From: Candidatus Staskawiczbacteria bacterium
GTDB lineage: Bacteria > Patescibacteriota > Minisyncoccia > Minisyncoccales > Staskawiczbacteraceae
Assembly (NCBI GenBank): GCA_903923535.1
Contig: CAIXXY010000056.1
Location: 1-58,694 of the forward strand
DNA length: 58,694 nucleotides
Direction of reading: 5' to 3'
The notes under the pieces: generated by a model
Databases searched by the model: none
What the model saw: only the letters and a program-made list of their open reading frames with translations
What the model was told of the DNA's origin: nothing
Shown here: positions 34,533 to 42,168 of the stretch, piece by piece
Position numbering within the stretch: the first letter of the stretch is position 1
Layout of the letters: every line of letters starts with the position of its first letter
Program-made: the position numbers and the translations under genes

Positions 34533-34546
34533 ATAATAATTGTTGC

Positions 34547-34661
34547 AACCCCACACCAATTTCAGTCGAAATAATGATATGCGGAGATGGAAAGGCGAAG
34601 CGCCTTCGGCTGTCATTAATTATAATCCGAGCTTAAAGATAAAATTGGTGAAGGGGTTTCG
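34547..34661. repeat. Inverted-repeat element upstream of hrcA
   Basis: AACCCCACACCAATTT and AAATTGGTGAAGGGGTTT pair across about 80 bases. The interior has a GGCGAAGC/GCCTTCG hairpin. No gene is seen here. Confidence 0.55.
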
Positions 34662-34701
34662 CGGCGGCCAAGGCAAATATATTCCGCCGCTCAAAATAAA
34701 A

Positions 34702-34741
34702 AGCCCCGAAACGATTTCTCAGGAGAGATTTCGTTTCGGGA
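34702..34741 (-). terminator. purO terminator
   Basis: CCCGAAACGAAATCTC and its near complement form a long stem. A T-run follows on the minus strand. Confidence 0.85.
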
Positions 34742-34769
34742 CCTGCCTGATGTCGCTGTGTACATGTAG

Positions 34770-35534
34770 TCATCCGACCTTGTCGTATTGATTGATCACG
34801 TAGATACGGGACCATTTGCCGTCCAACGGGATGAACTTGACCGCCAGCGCGACACGATTCGCCGTATCCATTGCTTCCCAATAGGATTTGGCGATAGCTT
34901 TGATGTCGCCCTCGATCGGCATAAGGCGCGGTTCGCCCGCGAAGGACGGCAGAGGGTCGCCGTTGCCCGTGTATGTGGAGATATAGAAGCCGAACCCGGG
35001 TTCGATGTGGTCGTATGTGTAGAAATGCCTGTCGCACGCCTCGCCCCACAGTGATTTGCGAAGAATAGCCAGCGTGAAAGATACACCTTCGCACTTTCCG
35101 CTTGGCCATCCGCGCCTGAAACATATTCCCGTAATCCGGGGTGTGAAGTTAGGAACATCGGGCTCATACTGATAGCTGAAGAGCCCCTCGCCCGCGTACT
35201 CGCCCACGCCCAGGCCAAAGGTAACAACCTTGTCGGTCTGTTCGCCATTGCTTACCACAAAGTAGCCATGGTCTCTTTCCTTCATCGCGTTGTAGATAAT
35301 CAACGAAGGGTCCTTCATCTTGGACGGATCGGCCGGCTCGGTGAATACCCGGCCGGTTGCGTCATAACTCAGAACGCGATTACGGCTATGGTCGCTTCGC
35401 CCCTCAACGCCGTAAATTTGCACTGCGTTCTCGCCAGTGTTATCCATTCCCAGCACGAAAAATCGGCCGTGGTAGGGATTCTCACTGAAGGCGAGCATAT
35501 TGGCTTGCGCCTGCAGTTCGGGTCGTGTCGTCAT
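34770..35534 (-). CDS. purO: IMP cyclohydrolase, PurO family
   Basis: Closes FAICAR to IMP, the last step of purine synthesis, in a fold first known from archaea. Family features are YHGRFFVLGMDNTGENAVQIYGVEGRSDHSRNRVL near the N-terminus, SLIIYNAMKE, VVSNGEQTDKVV, and the TPRITGI segment. At 254 residues it is a little longer than archaeal PurO (about 200). I choose ATG 35534 because AAGGAG lies eight bases upstream; the frame is open to a TTG at 35555. It is much GC-richer than its surroundings and lies about 23 kb from purL and purM. Confidence 0.8.
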   Translation of the reverse strand: MTTRPELQAQANMLAFSENPYHGRFFVLGMDNTGENAVQIYGVEGRSDHSRNRVLSYDATGRVFTEPADPSKMKDPSLIIYNAMKERDHGYFVVSNGEQTDKVVTFGLGVGEYAGEGLFSYQYEPDVPNFTPRITGICFRRGWPSGKCEGVSFTLAILRKSLWGEACDRHFYTYDHIEPGFGFYISTYTGNGDPLPSFAGEPRLMPIEGDIKAIAKSYWEAMDTANRVALAVKFIPLDGKWSRIYVINQYDKVG

Positions 35535-35598
35535 GTCGTTTCTCCTTATTTTCAAGTTGCTGTCTTGCCACTGAAAGCCGCGGCCGCTCTTTTTTGAC

Positions 35599-35762
35599 CT
35601 TGAATTACCAAATGACCTTCAACTCTTTATATTTTGGTTTGGGCTCCGACTTTGCAAAAATTTTTAGCCAGAATACTCTGTATATGCCTCAAAATTTTTG
35701 CTTCGTCTCGCCTTCAAACCAAAGTAAAATAGTTTGGAAGACATTTGGCAACTCAAGGTCTG
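35599..35762 (-). promoter_or_regulatory. Long imperfect hairpin (about 165 nt) in the purO leader
   Basis: On the minus strand, GACCTTGAGTTGCCAAATG pairs with CATTTGGTAATTCAAGGTC. Inner blocks (for example CAAACCAAAAT with ATTTTACTTTGGTTTG) continue the pairing almost to the tip. A promoter-like TTGACA (35791-35796) and TAATCT lie just upstream, so the hairpin would form the start of the purO mRNA. It could be an attenuator or a MITE-like insertion. Confidence 0.6.
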
Positions 35763-35796
35763 TGAATATAAGATTACCTTTTTTTATAATTTTGTC

Positions 35797-35857
35797 AACC
35801 CAGTTAAATAATTTTGCCAGAGGCAAAATTAACGCGAAGCGTTATTTAACCAGGGTC
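35797..35857. repeat. ACCCAGTTAAATAA inverted-repeat element, copy 1
   Basis: ACCCAGTTAAATAATTTTGCC pairs with the GTTATTTAACCAGGGT end. On the minus strand its outer edge continues directly into TTGACA, the -35 box of purO. Related elements lie at 43388-43457 and 44673-44716. Confidence 0.65.
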
Positions 35858-35871
35858 AATTATTTATAAAC

Positions 35872-35902
35872 AAAAAATCCACCTTTATTAAGGGTGGATT
35901 TT
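35872..35902 (-). terminator. Terminator after the FKBP gene
   Basis: AAAATCCACC and GGTGGATTTT arms, T-rich on the minus strand. Confidence 0.8.
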
Positions 35903-35911
35903 AATTATTTT

Positions 35912-36367
35912 TTATTTGCCGTTGATAGATAACATATCAATTTCAAATATCAATGTTGCGTTCGGGCCAATTACTCCGCCGGCTCCCTGCGCCCCATAAG
36001 CTAATTCTGGAGGGATTGTCAATTTTCTTTTTTCCCCTACTTTCATTCCTACAACTCCTAATTCCCAACCTTGTATGACGCTGTTTTGGCCTAAAGTAAA
36101 TGGGAATGGCTGGCCTCGGTCAATTGAAGAATCAAATTTTGTGCCATTTTGAAGCGTGCCTACATAATTTACTGTAATTGCATCGCCAGATTTAGCTCCC
36201 TCGCCTGTCCCCTGTTTTAAAATTTCAACTTTCATTCCTTGGATATCATAATTTTTAGAAGTTTGCTGATTTGGGCTTGATTTCATCTGAGCCAAAAGAT
36301 AAACTCCGACAATTATTATAATTAATACTATTACTGCAACTATTATCGTTATTATTTTTTTATCCAT
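35912..36367 (-). CDS. FKBP-type peptidyl-prolyl isomerase, membrane-anchored
   Basis: Catalyses Xaa-Pro isomerisation of secreted proteins. An N-terminal helix (IITIIVAVIVLIIIIVGVYLLAQ) is followed by a linker. The FKBP domain contains GDAITVNYVGTLQNGTKFDSSIDRGQPFPFTLG, VIQGWELGVVGMKVGEKRKLTIPPELAYG and NATLIFEIDMLSI. At 151 residues it is complete, with the domain probably facing outside. Confidence 0.95.
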   Translation of the reverse strand: MDKKIITIIVAVIVLIIIIVGVYLLAQMKSSPNQQTSKNYDIQGMKVEILKQGTGEGAKSGDAITVNYVGTLQNGTKFDSSIDRGQPFPFTLGQNSVIQGWELGVVGMKVGEKRKLTIPPELAYGAQGAGGVIGPNATLIFEIDMLSINGK

Positions 36368-36447
36368 TTTTATTTACCGAGCTTATATTAGAAATTATTA
36401 ATTATTTTTATTAATTATTTCAAAAATTTCGCTCATTTTTTAAATTT

Positions 36448-36618
36448 TAATTGTTAGACTTATTGTTTAATAAAACTTCTACTGCAATTTTCATCTTTTG
36501 GCTGCAAATTTATAAAAATTTGTCGGCTTGTCGTAAAGACAAACCTCCTCGTTTTTCCAAATTTTCGCTTCAAAATCTGGAAATTTCGCTACGAATTTTA
36601 TCAAACAACAAGTCTATT
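36448..36618. repeat. Long imperfect inverted repeat, gene-free interval
   Basis: TAGACTTATTGTTTAATAAAA at the left is mirrored by TTTTATCAAACAACAAGTCTA at the right. Inner blocks (TTTATAAAAATTTGT, CCAAATTTTCG/CTGGAAATTTCG) give a branched hairpin of about 170 nt. I see no gene in 36368-36652. Confidence 0.55.
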
Positions 36619-36652
36619 ATATCACAATATTATTAATGCAACCTGTGGATAA

Positions 36653-37219
36653 TTAAAATAAATTTTTATAAATGAATCTTTTTACAGACGGCCAAGAAAA
36701 TGCCAATGGATGAGCAGGAGCAAAAATGATTTTGTTTTTTCCGTAACTTGACCTTGCGTTCCAGCCGGGAAAAACCATCAAATCAAACGGAGTATATATT
36801 GAATAAATATCCACCTTACTTTTTTTGACAAAAATTTCTAATTCTCTTAGTAATTTGCTGTGTGGCTGTAAATCGATTAAACCGGGCAGATTCATTATTT
36901 TAGCCAAAGAGCTTCCTTTATGCGGACTGCATAATGTAAATAGCTTTTTTACATTTTTGTTCTTATAGTATTTTAAGTATGTTAATGCGATAATTCCGCC
37001 CTGGCTTATTGCTACGATATTGATATTTTTTTCTTTTACATTTTCAGCTATAAATTCTGACAGATCTTTTGCCGTAACTTTAATCGATGCCAGCCCATAT
37101 TTGTTATCATAGCTAAATTCGTAAAAATTATTAATTCCTTTTTTTCTTAGATATTTAATTATTGACTGATATTGTTTTTTATCACCGGCAAAACCGTGGA
37201 TAAATAAAATAGGATCCAT
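36653..37219 (-). CDS. Alpha/beta-hydrolase, lipase/esterase-like
   Basis: A predicted esterase or acyl-hydrolase. The start DPILFIHGFAGDKKQYQSII carries the oxyanion-loop HGFAG. VAISQGGIIALTYLKYY contains the nucleophile Ser in SxGG form. Asp in YTPFDLMVFPGWNA and His in FAPAHPLAF complete the likely triad. At 188 residues it is small, and it lacks a signal peptide. It lies seven bases after the tRNA-binding protein gene. Confidence 0.8.
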   Translation of the reverse strand: MDPILFIHGFAGDKKQYQSIIKYLRKKGINNFYEFSYDNKYGLASIKVTAKDLSEFIAENVKEKNINIVAISQGGIIALTYLKYYKNKNVKKLFTLCSPHKGSSLAKIMNLPGLIDLQPHSKLLRELEIFVKKSKVDIYSIYTPFDLMVFPGWNARSSYGKNKIIFAPAHPLAFSWPSVKRFIYKNLF

Positions 37220-37225
37220 ATATTT

Positions 37226-37603
37226 TTATTTTACCACACTTCCTGGCAAAATTTCTTTGTCTGGATGCAATAAAACAGGACTGCCATTGTCTGACGGGCC
37301 TGTACTGAGGGCTTCGACTGAGCTCAGCCGAATGTCCGGAGCCGAAGCACACAAAATCATTCCCTGCGATTCTAAACCTTTTAATATGCGTGGAGCTAAG
37401 TTATAGGCAAAAGGACATTCTTTGCCGATTAATGCTTCTGGAGCGTAAAATTGCGCTATTCCAGCAATAATTTGACGCCTATCCTCGCCAAAATCAACCT
37501 CTAATTTAAGCAATTTATCTGACCCTTCAACCCTTTCAGCTGAGAGTATTTTGCCTATCCTTATGTCTATTTTTTTAAAGTCATCGAACGTTATAATATC
37601 CAT
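37226..37603 (-). CDS. tRNA-binding (EMAP/MetRS-beta type) protein with a repeat-derived insert
   Basis: An OB-fold tRNA-binding domain like the C-terminal part of methionyl-tRNA synthetase or CsaA. The signatures are FDDFKKIDIRIGKILSAERVEGSDKLLKLEVDFG, RQIIAGIAQFY, and LKGLESQGMIL. The normal ending, a run like ASxxxPVLLxPDKEVxPGSxVx, is interrupted by about 20 residues (APDIRLSSVEALSTGPSDNG). These are encoded by a palindromic element at about 37293-37345 of the family that also lies between uppS and purL. The frame stays open, so a functional protein is plausible. Confidence 0.85.
   Translation of the reverse strand: MDIITFDDFKKIDIRIGKILSAERVEGSDKLLKLEVDFGEDRRQIIAGIAQFYAPEALIGKECPFAYNLAPRILKGLESQGMILCASAPDIRLSSVEALSTGPSDNGSPVLLHPDKEILPGSVVK
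37293..37345. repeat. Palindromic element inside the tRNA-binding protein gene
   Basis: GGGCTTCGACTGAGCTCAGCC and flanking bases fold on themselves. They encode an insertion in a loop near the end of the protein. Confidence 0.65.
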
Positions 37604-37699
37604 ATTTTATAAATTTAACTTTGTTTGTAAAAAATACATCACAGACTGCTCGCACCCTTCATTTGAAAGCTATATAGAAGGCTGTAAAATCTTCAAAAT

Positions 37700-38824
37700 T
37701 TATTGTTTCCATTTTGTAATTCTATTTACTGCTATTTCCATGCCAACATCCCTTGGATTTTTATTTTCTTTAATGCTCTTTTGCATTATAATCCTGACAT
37801 TTTTTTTAATTTTTTTCTCTATCGTATCCATCATTTTTTTAGGATTATATCCCCTATATTCAGCATAGGAAGAAATTACTCCGCCGGCATTGGCAATAAA
37901 ATCTGGTACGATCCAAATTCCCTTCTTGAGAAATTCTTTTTCAATTTCTTCTGACATTGGAATATTTCCCGCCTCAACAATTACTTTGGTTTTAATTTTA
38001 TCTTTATTTTTGTCATTTATAACATTAGTAATGGATGCAGGTATTAAAATATCTGTTGGAATTTCCCAAAACTTTTCAGCTGTAATTTTTTCCCCAAAAG
38101 GATAATCTTTCAAAGTTTTTTTATCCCTTATAATTTTTAACATTAATCCTTTGTCAAAACCGTCTTCTTGAAAAATTGAAGTTTGGGCGTCAGCCAAGGC
38201 AATAACTTTTGCTCCCATATCTGTCAAAAATATATATGCAAATGTACCGACATTGCCAAATCCATGAATAGCCACTTTGGCGCCTTTTATATCAATTTTA
38301 AGCATTTCTGCGGCAGTTTCTGCAGTTTTTGCAACCCCGAATCCTGTGCTTCCATATTCGTGAGGAATTCCGCATTTTTCTTCTTTCTCGCCAAATAGTT
38401 TCATACAAAGATTAGCTGGTTTTCCTGTAGCCGACCTCCAATTCCCAGTTGCCTCAACAAACCACTGCATTTCTTTTTCTCCAGTATTCACATCGGGAGC
38501 TGCAATATACTTTTTAGGAGTAAGTAACTTGATAGACCTTGCAAAACTTTGGACAAATTGTTTTTTTAATTCAGGGCTTCCTCCTTTCCAAATTATTCCA
38601 GCTTTAGCTCCGCCAAAAGGCAGATCTGCTAAAGCATTTTTAAAAGTCATCGTGCGGGCCAGTCTGAAAACTTCTTCTGCCGACACATTGTCTGTCATTC
38701 TGATCCCCCCTTTTCCAGGCCCTAAAACAGTATTATCAATAACTAAAAAACCCTCCATTTTTAGTTTAGGGTCATAAATATTTATTACATATTCCGGGCC
38801 AAACTCATCTTTTAAAATTTCCAT
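37700..38824 (-). CDS. Glutamate/leucine/phenylalanine/valine dehydrogenase
   Basis: NAD(P)-dependent oxidative deamination of an amino acid. Substrate-binding regions GPGKGGIRMTDNVSAEEVFRLARTMTFKNALADLPFGGAKAGI (catalytic Lys in the last part) and YIAAPDVNTGEKEMQW are followed by the Rossmann loop HGFGNVGTFAYIFL. The end has NAGGVISSYAEYRG. I choose ATG 38824 (MEILKDEFG), 31 bases after the helicase stop. The extra 34 residues of the open frame would overlap the helicase and lack family similarity. At 374 residues it is slightly short. Confidence 0.9.
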   Translation of the reverse strand: MEILKDEFGPEYVINIYDPKLKMEGFLVIDNTVLGPGKGGIRMTDNVSAEEVFRLARTMTFKNALADLPFGGAKAGIIWKGGSPELKKQFVQSFARSIKLLTPKKYIAAPDVNTGEKEMQWFVEATGNWRSATGKPANLCMKLFGEKEEKCGIPHEYGSTGFGVAKTAETAAEMLKIDIKGAKVAIHGFGNVGTFAYIFLTDMGAKVIALADAQTSIFQEDGFDKGLMLKIIRDKKTLKDYPFGEKITAEKFWEIPTDILIPASITNVINDKNKDKIKTKVIVEAGNIPMSEEIEKEFLKKGIWIVPDFIANAGGVISSYAEYRGYNPKKMMDTIEKKIKKNVRIIMQKSIKENKNPRDVGMEIAVNRITKWKQ

Positions 38825-38855
38825 ATTTTCAACTTGATATATATTTTGAATTATA

Positions 38856-41834
38856 CTACCTTTGGGCAAAATCGCAAATGTCTTTAAAATCGCAATACTG
38901 GCATTGCCAGCCGGGCGTAGGCTCAAATTCCGAATTTTTTATTTTTTCTATTTCTTCTATTATTTTTGATTTCTGATTTTCCAAATCCGTTTCAGAACCC
39001 AAAAAAGAAGCAATTTTCCCGTCATCCAAATAATAATAAGAAAGCTCTTTTGGTTTTAAATGCAAAACTTCTTGGGCAGCAATTTGATAAATCAAAAGCT
39101 GTTCTTTGGCATCAAGATCTAATTTATCTTTTGATTGGCCTGTTTTGTAATCGATTATGGAACATAATCGTCCTGAGGAGCCATCTGGCGACGAAGGACC
39201 GCCTTTTAATTCGTCTATTCTGTCTATTACTCCATATAGCGTATACCCTCCGATTTTTAAATTAAATGGCATTTCCAAAGCTGCGTTTCCGTTAATTTTC
39301 AAGATTTTCGGCGGATTTTTAGAGAATTGGCTATAGAATTCTTTTATTATTTCTTTTCCTTTCTTATAATAATCATCTTTTTGCTTCTGATTTTCATACC
39401 ACTCATCAATCCAATTTTTCTCATAAATTTTTTCTAATTCTTTGAAATTTATCATTCTGGTATTCTGCAGAATACCAGAATGCTTTTTATCATCATTAAA
39501 TAATTTTTCTTGAATCGGCTTTTTATCGTCATTCGCCCACTTCAAAAATTCATCTAAAGTATTGTGCATTGTTTTTCCAAAAGAAAAAACAGCTTTGCCA
39601 CGTGTGGGCACTTTCAAAATAAATCCAAATTTATATTGCAAAGGGCATTTTTCAAAAGCAGCCAATTGGGAATAAGAAAAATGAGCCGGCAGATATTGCG
39701 GTTCTATTTTTGTTTTTAATCTGTCGGCGGGTTTTAATTTTTCTGCCAATAATCCTTTTTGGTCATTGGTCATTGGAGTTTGAGATTTTATAGTATATCC
39801 CATTTCAGCTAAAAATCTTGATATTTTTTTCTTTCTTTGGCCTCCATAATCATCAGCTGAAGTAAAATAAAGGCCATGTTTCGCTCTTGTCATTGCCACA
39901 TAGCATAATCTCCTTTCTTCCTGCAAATGAATATCACCTTTTGGCTTTATGTCTTTAATTAAAGCATCTGGCAATTCAATTGGATCTTTTCTCTGGTCTG
40001 TTGGAAATCTTCGGTCAACCATATTTACTAAAAATACATATTTAAATTCCAAACCTTTGGCTCCGTGAATTGTCATAACTTTTATCATATCTGGGCCAAG
40101 CTCCGGATCAAATTCAAGCTTGCCTTCCTCGCCAGATTCTAGTTCCAGATTCATTTCTTCCATAAAATTCTTTAAAACCGGCTCAATTGCAGATTCCTCG
40201 AAGGTTTTTACTTTTTTATAAAATTGGTTCAATAAATCTATTTTTTCTTCCTCATTATTATGGATTAAGTGCTTTAAATATCCTGAATCTTCTAAAAATA
40301 ATACTAAAATCTCTGAAACGCCTTTTTCGCGCGCCATCTGGCTGTGCTTTTTAATCAGGCTCAATACAAATACAACTTTTTCCTGAGTTTTTGAAGAAAT
40401 GCCGGGAATTAACGCCAATTCCTGCAAGGCATCAAAAAGGGATATTGTTTTTCTCCTGCAAAACTGGGTTATCATTGCAATGTCTGCATCTGAAATTTCC
40501 AAGAATGGCAGATTTAAAATCCTGTAAACAGCCGTTCCTTCGTGATAATTATCTAAAAGCTTAAAATAAGAAATTACATCTAAAATTACAGGCTTTGAGT
40601 ACAAGCCCCGAGAAGCTAAAAACTGATACGGCAAATTTGCCCTTTCTAAAGCTTTAACAAAAGGAATTGCTGAATCATTCGCCCGCACCAAAATGGCAAA
40701 ATCATTATATACTGCCTCTTTATCTTCCTTTAAGATTTCCAAAATCTTCTTTAAAGTCTGCCCTACTTCTCCGTCTAAATTTTTAGCATGAATATGCTCT
40801 ATAATCCCCTTCTCTTTTGTATTGGATACAAGTTTTTTATTTATTTTACTGACAAATTCCAGCCTGTCCGGATCATTCTGTTTTATAAAATTATATGATT
40901 GGTCCAAAATATTCTGAGACGACCTGTAATTCTTAATCAAAGATATTTTTTTGGCTTTTGGAAAATCTTTGCTGAATTGCACAATATTTGAAAAAGAAGC
41001 TCCTCTCCAGCGGTAAATTGCCTGGTCGTCATCAGCACATACTGTCAAATTGTTTGAGGGATCGGCCAACAATTTTATTAATTCGTACTGCGACCAGTTT
41101 GTATCCTGGAATTCATCAACTAAAATATATTTGAATTTTTCTCTATATTTTTTTAAAATTAGAGGGCGTTTTTTAAAAAGTTTTAAGCAATAATTTATCA
41201 GGTCGCCAAAGTCAAGCGAGCTGTTTTCCAATAAAATCTGCTGGTAAATATGAAATGCATTGGCAACTTCCATAATTCTTTCAGTCTCTTGGTCTTCTGG
41301 GCCGTCATCTCTTGTTTTCAAGCTGTCAGCATACTCTAAATAATTTTCAGGCCGAAGGTCCTGGTCCTTGCAATGGGAAAAATGAGAAATCAACGCCTGT
41401 ATGAATTTTGTGGGATTTCCCAATGCCTTATAATATTTTAAATCAAATTTGTCTAAATTTTGGCGGGCTAAAAGCCAGCCTGAAGTATTATCTAAAATTT
41501 TAAAATCTGGAGGCAACCCGATATCCAATGCATTTTCCCTTAAAACTCTTTCGCAAAATGAATGGAATGTTGAAATCCATAAATCAACATATCCGTATTC
41601 CAATAACTTATCTGCCCTTTCTTCCATTTCAAAAGCAGCTTTTTCGGTAAAAGTGACAGCTAAAATTTCTTCCGGTTTGGCTAATCCTTTTTCGATTAGA
41701 TTAACTATTCTTTGGGTTATTACGGTTGTTTTACCTGTTCCTGCCCCTGCAACAATTAAAAGCGGCCCTTTATTATGGAGTACCGCTTCTTTTTGTTCTT
41801 TATTTAATTTCGTTAGATCCAAAACCATATTCAT
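38856..41834 (-). CDS. UvrD/PcrA-type helicase fused to an AddB-like Fe-S nuclease
   Basis: An SF1A helicase for DNA repair or recombination. Walker A is VAGAGTGKTTVITQRI (residue about 30), followed by TFTEKAAFEM, LVDEFQDTNWSQYELI, DDDQAIYRWRGA, and MTIHGAKGLEFKYVFLVNM. The C-terminal 300 residues are a PD-(D/E)XK nuclease (IDYKTGQSK) with an iron-sulphur Cys set: one Cys in FEKCPLQYKF and three in CQYCDFKDIC, as in AddB. The insert GGPSSPDGSSGRLCS just before IIDYKTG is encoded by a palindromic element (39169-39203). At 992 residues it is a one-chain alternative to AddAB. A riboswitch-like RNA lies upstream. Confidence 0.92.
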   Translation of the reverse strand: MNMVLDLTKLNKEQKEAVLHNKGPLLIVAGAGTGKTTVITQRIVNLIEKGLAKPEEILAVTFTEKAAFEMEERADKLLEYGYVDLWISTFHSFCERVLRENALDIGLPPDFKILDNTSGWLLARQNLDKFDLKYYKALGNPTKFIQALISHFSHCKDQDLRPENYLEYADSLKTRDDGPEDQETERIMEVANAFHIYQQILLENSSLDFGDLINYCLKLFKKRPLILKKYREKFKYILVDEFQDTNWSQYELIKLLADPSNNLTVCADDDQAIYRWRGASFSNIVQFSKDFPKAKKISLIKNYRSSQNILDQSYNFIKQNDPDRLEFVSKINKKLVSNTKEKGIIEHIHAKNLDGEVGQTLKKILEILKEDKEAVYNDFAILVRANDSAIPFVKALERANLPYQFLASRGLYSKPVILDVISYFKLLDNYHEGTAVYRILNLPFLEISDADIAMITQFCRRKTISLFDALQELALIPGISSKTQEKVVFVLSLIKKHSQMAREKGVSEILVLFLEDSGYLKHLIHNNEEEKIDLLNQFYKKVKTFEESAIEPVLKNFMEEMNLELESGEEGKLEFDPELGPDMIKVMTIHGAKGLEFKYVFLVNMVDRRFPTDQRKDPIELPDALIKDIKPKGDIHLQEERRLCYVAMTRAKHGLYFTSADDYGGQRKKKISRFLAEMGYTIKSQTPMTNDQKGLLAEKLKPADRLKTKIEPQYLPAHFSYSQLAAFEKCPLQYKFGFILKVPTRGKAVFSFGKTMHNTLDEFLKWANDDKKPIQEKLFNDDKKHSGILQNTRMINFKELEKIYEKNWIDEWYENQKQKDDYYKKGKEIIKEFYSQFSKNPPKILKINGNAALEMPFNLKIGGYTLYGVIDRIDELKGGPSSPDGSSGRLCSIIDYKTGQSKDKLDLDAKEQLLIYQIAAQEVLHLKPKELSYYYLDDGKIASFLGSETDLENQKSKIIEEIEKIKNSEFEPTPGWQCQYCDFKDICDFAQR
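39169..39203. repeat. Palindromic element inside the helicase-nuclease gene
   Basis: GTCCTGAGGAGCCATCTGGC and the following CGAAGGAC have outer (GTCCT/AGGAC) and inner (GCCA/TGGC) inverted pairs. It is translated in frame two residues before the nuclease IIDYKTG motif. Confidence 0.7.
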
Positions 41835-41891
41835 ACATATTAACCTTTTAATTTTTAATTTTCAATTTTCATACAGAATTAATTATTTTAT

Positions 41892-42019
41892 AATAAAACG
41901 AGCGAGAGGAATAAAACTCCTCTCGCCCCTGTGTCTTGGCTAAGATGAAAACCCGGTCGGGGCGAGGAAAAAGGTTTGAGTGGAACGCCACTCTGTATGA
42001 TTTCATCTGTAGCCAAAAC
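41892..42019 (-). ncRNA. Riboswitch-like leader RNA with terminator-competing pseudoknot
   Basis: A promoter (TTGACT, 18-base spacer, TATAAA on the minus strand, 42055-42026) starts an RNA of about 128 nt. TTGGCTACAGATGAAA pairs with TTTTCATCTTAGCCAA in a long closing stem with one bulge. Inside lie an AGAGTGG-CGTT-CCACTC hairpin and a loop with CTCGCCCC. The tail GGGGCGAG can pair with that loop as an eight-pair pseudoknot, but the same GCGAG is also the 5' arm of the terminator GCGAGAGGAG / CTCCTCTCGC. Pseudoknot and terminator are therefore mutually exclusive. The helicase-nuclease gene begins 58 bases downstream. I do not recognise a known class. Confidence 0.65.
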
Positions 42020-42025
42020 TAACTC

Positions 42026-42055
42026 TTTATAACAAATCTTATTAATATGAGTCAA
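42026..42055 (-). promoter_or_regulatory. Promoter of the leader RNA
   Basis: Minus-strand TTGACT at 42055-42050 and TATAAA at 42031-42026, with an 18-base spacer. Confidence 0.6.
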
Positions 42056-42070
42056 TATTTTTGTAAATCA

Positions 42071-42094
42071 AAAACCGCCTTTTAGAGCGGTTTT
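42071..42094 (-). terminator. Terminator of the PKD/DUF11 surface protein
   Basis: AAAACCGC and GCGGTTTT arms with T-rich tails. Confidence 0.75.
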
Positions 42095-42099
42095 AAGTA

Positions 42100-42168
42100 T
42101 GGCGAAGTCGGACATCTCCAAAATGAATTTTATTTAAAAGTATTTTGATGTCCGACATCGTAGCCAGT
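42100..42168. repeat. GTCGGACATC repeat element, copy 2
   Basis: GGCGAAGTCGGACATCTCCA and GATGTCCGACATCGTAGCC are inverted with respect to each other around an AT-rich centre. The right arm overlaps the 3' end of the surface-protein gene, as copy 1 overlaps pyrG. Confidence 0.7.
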
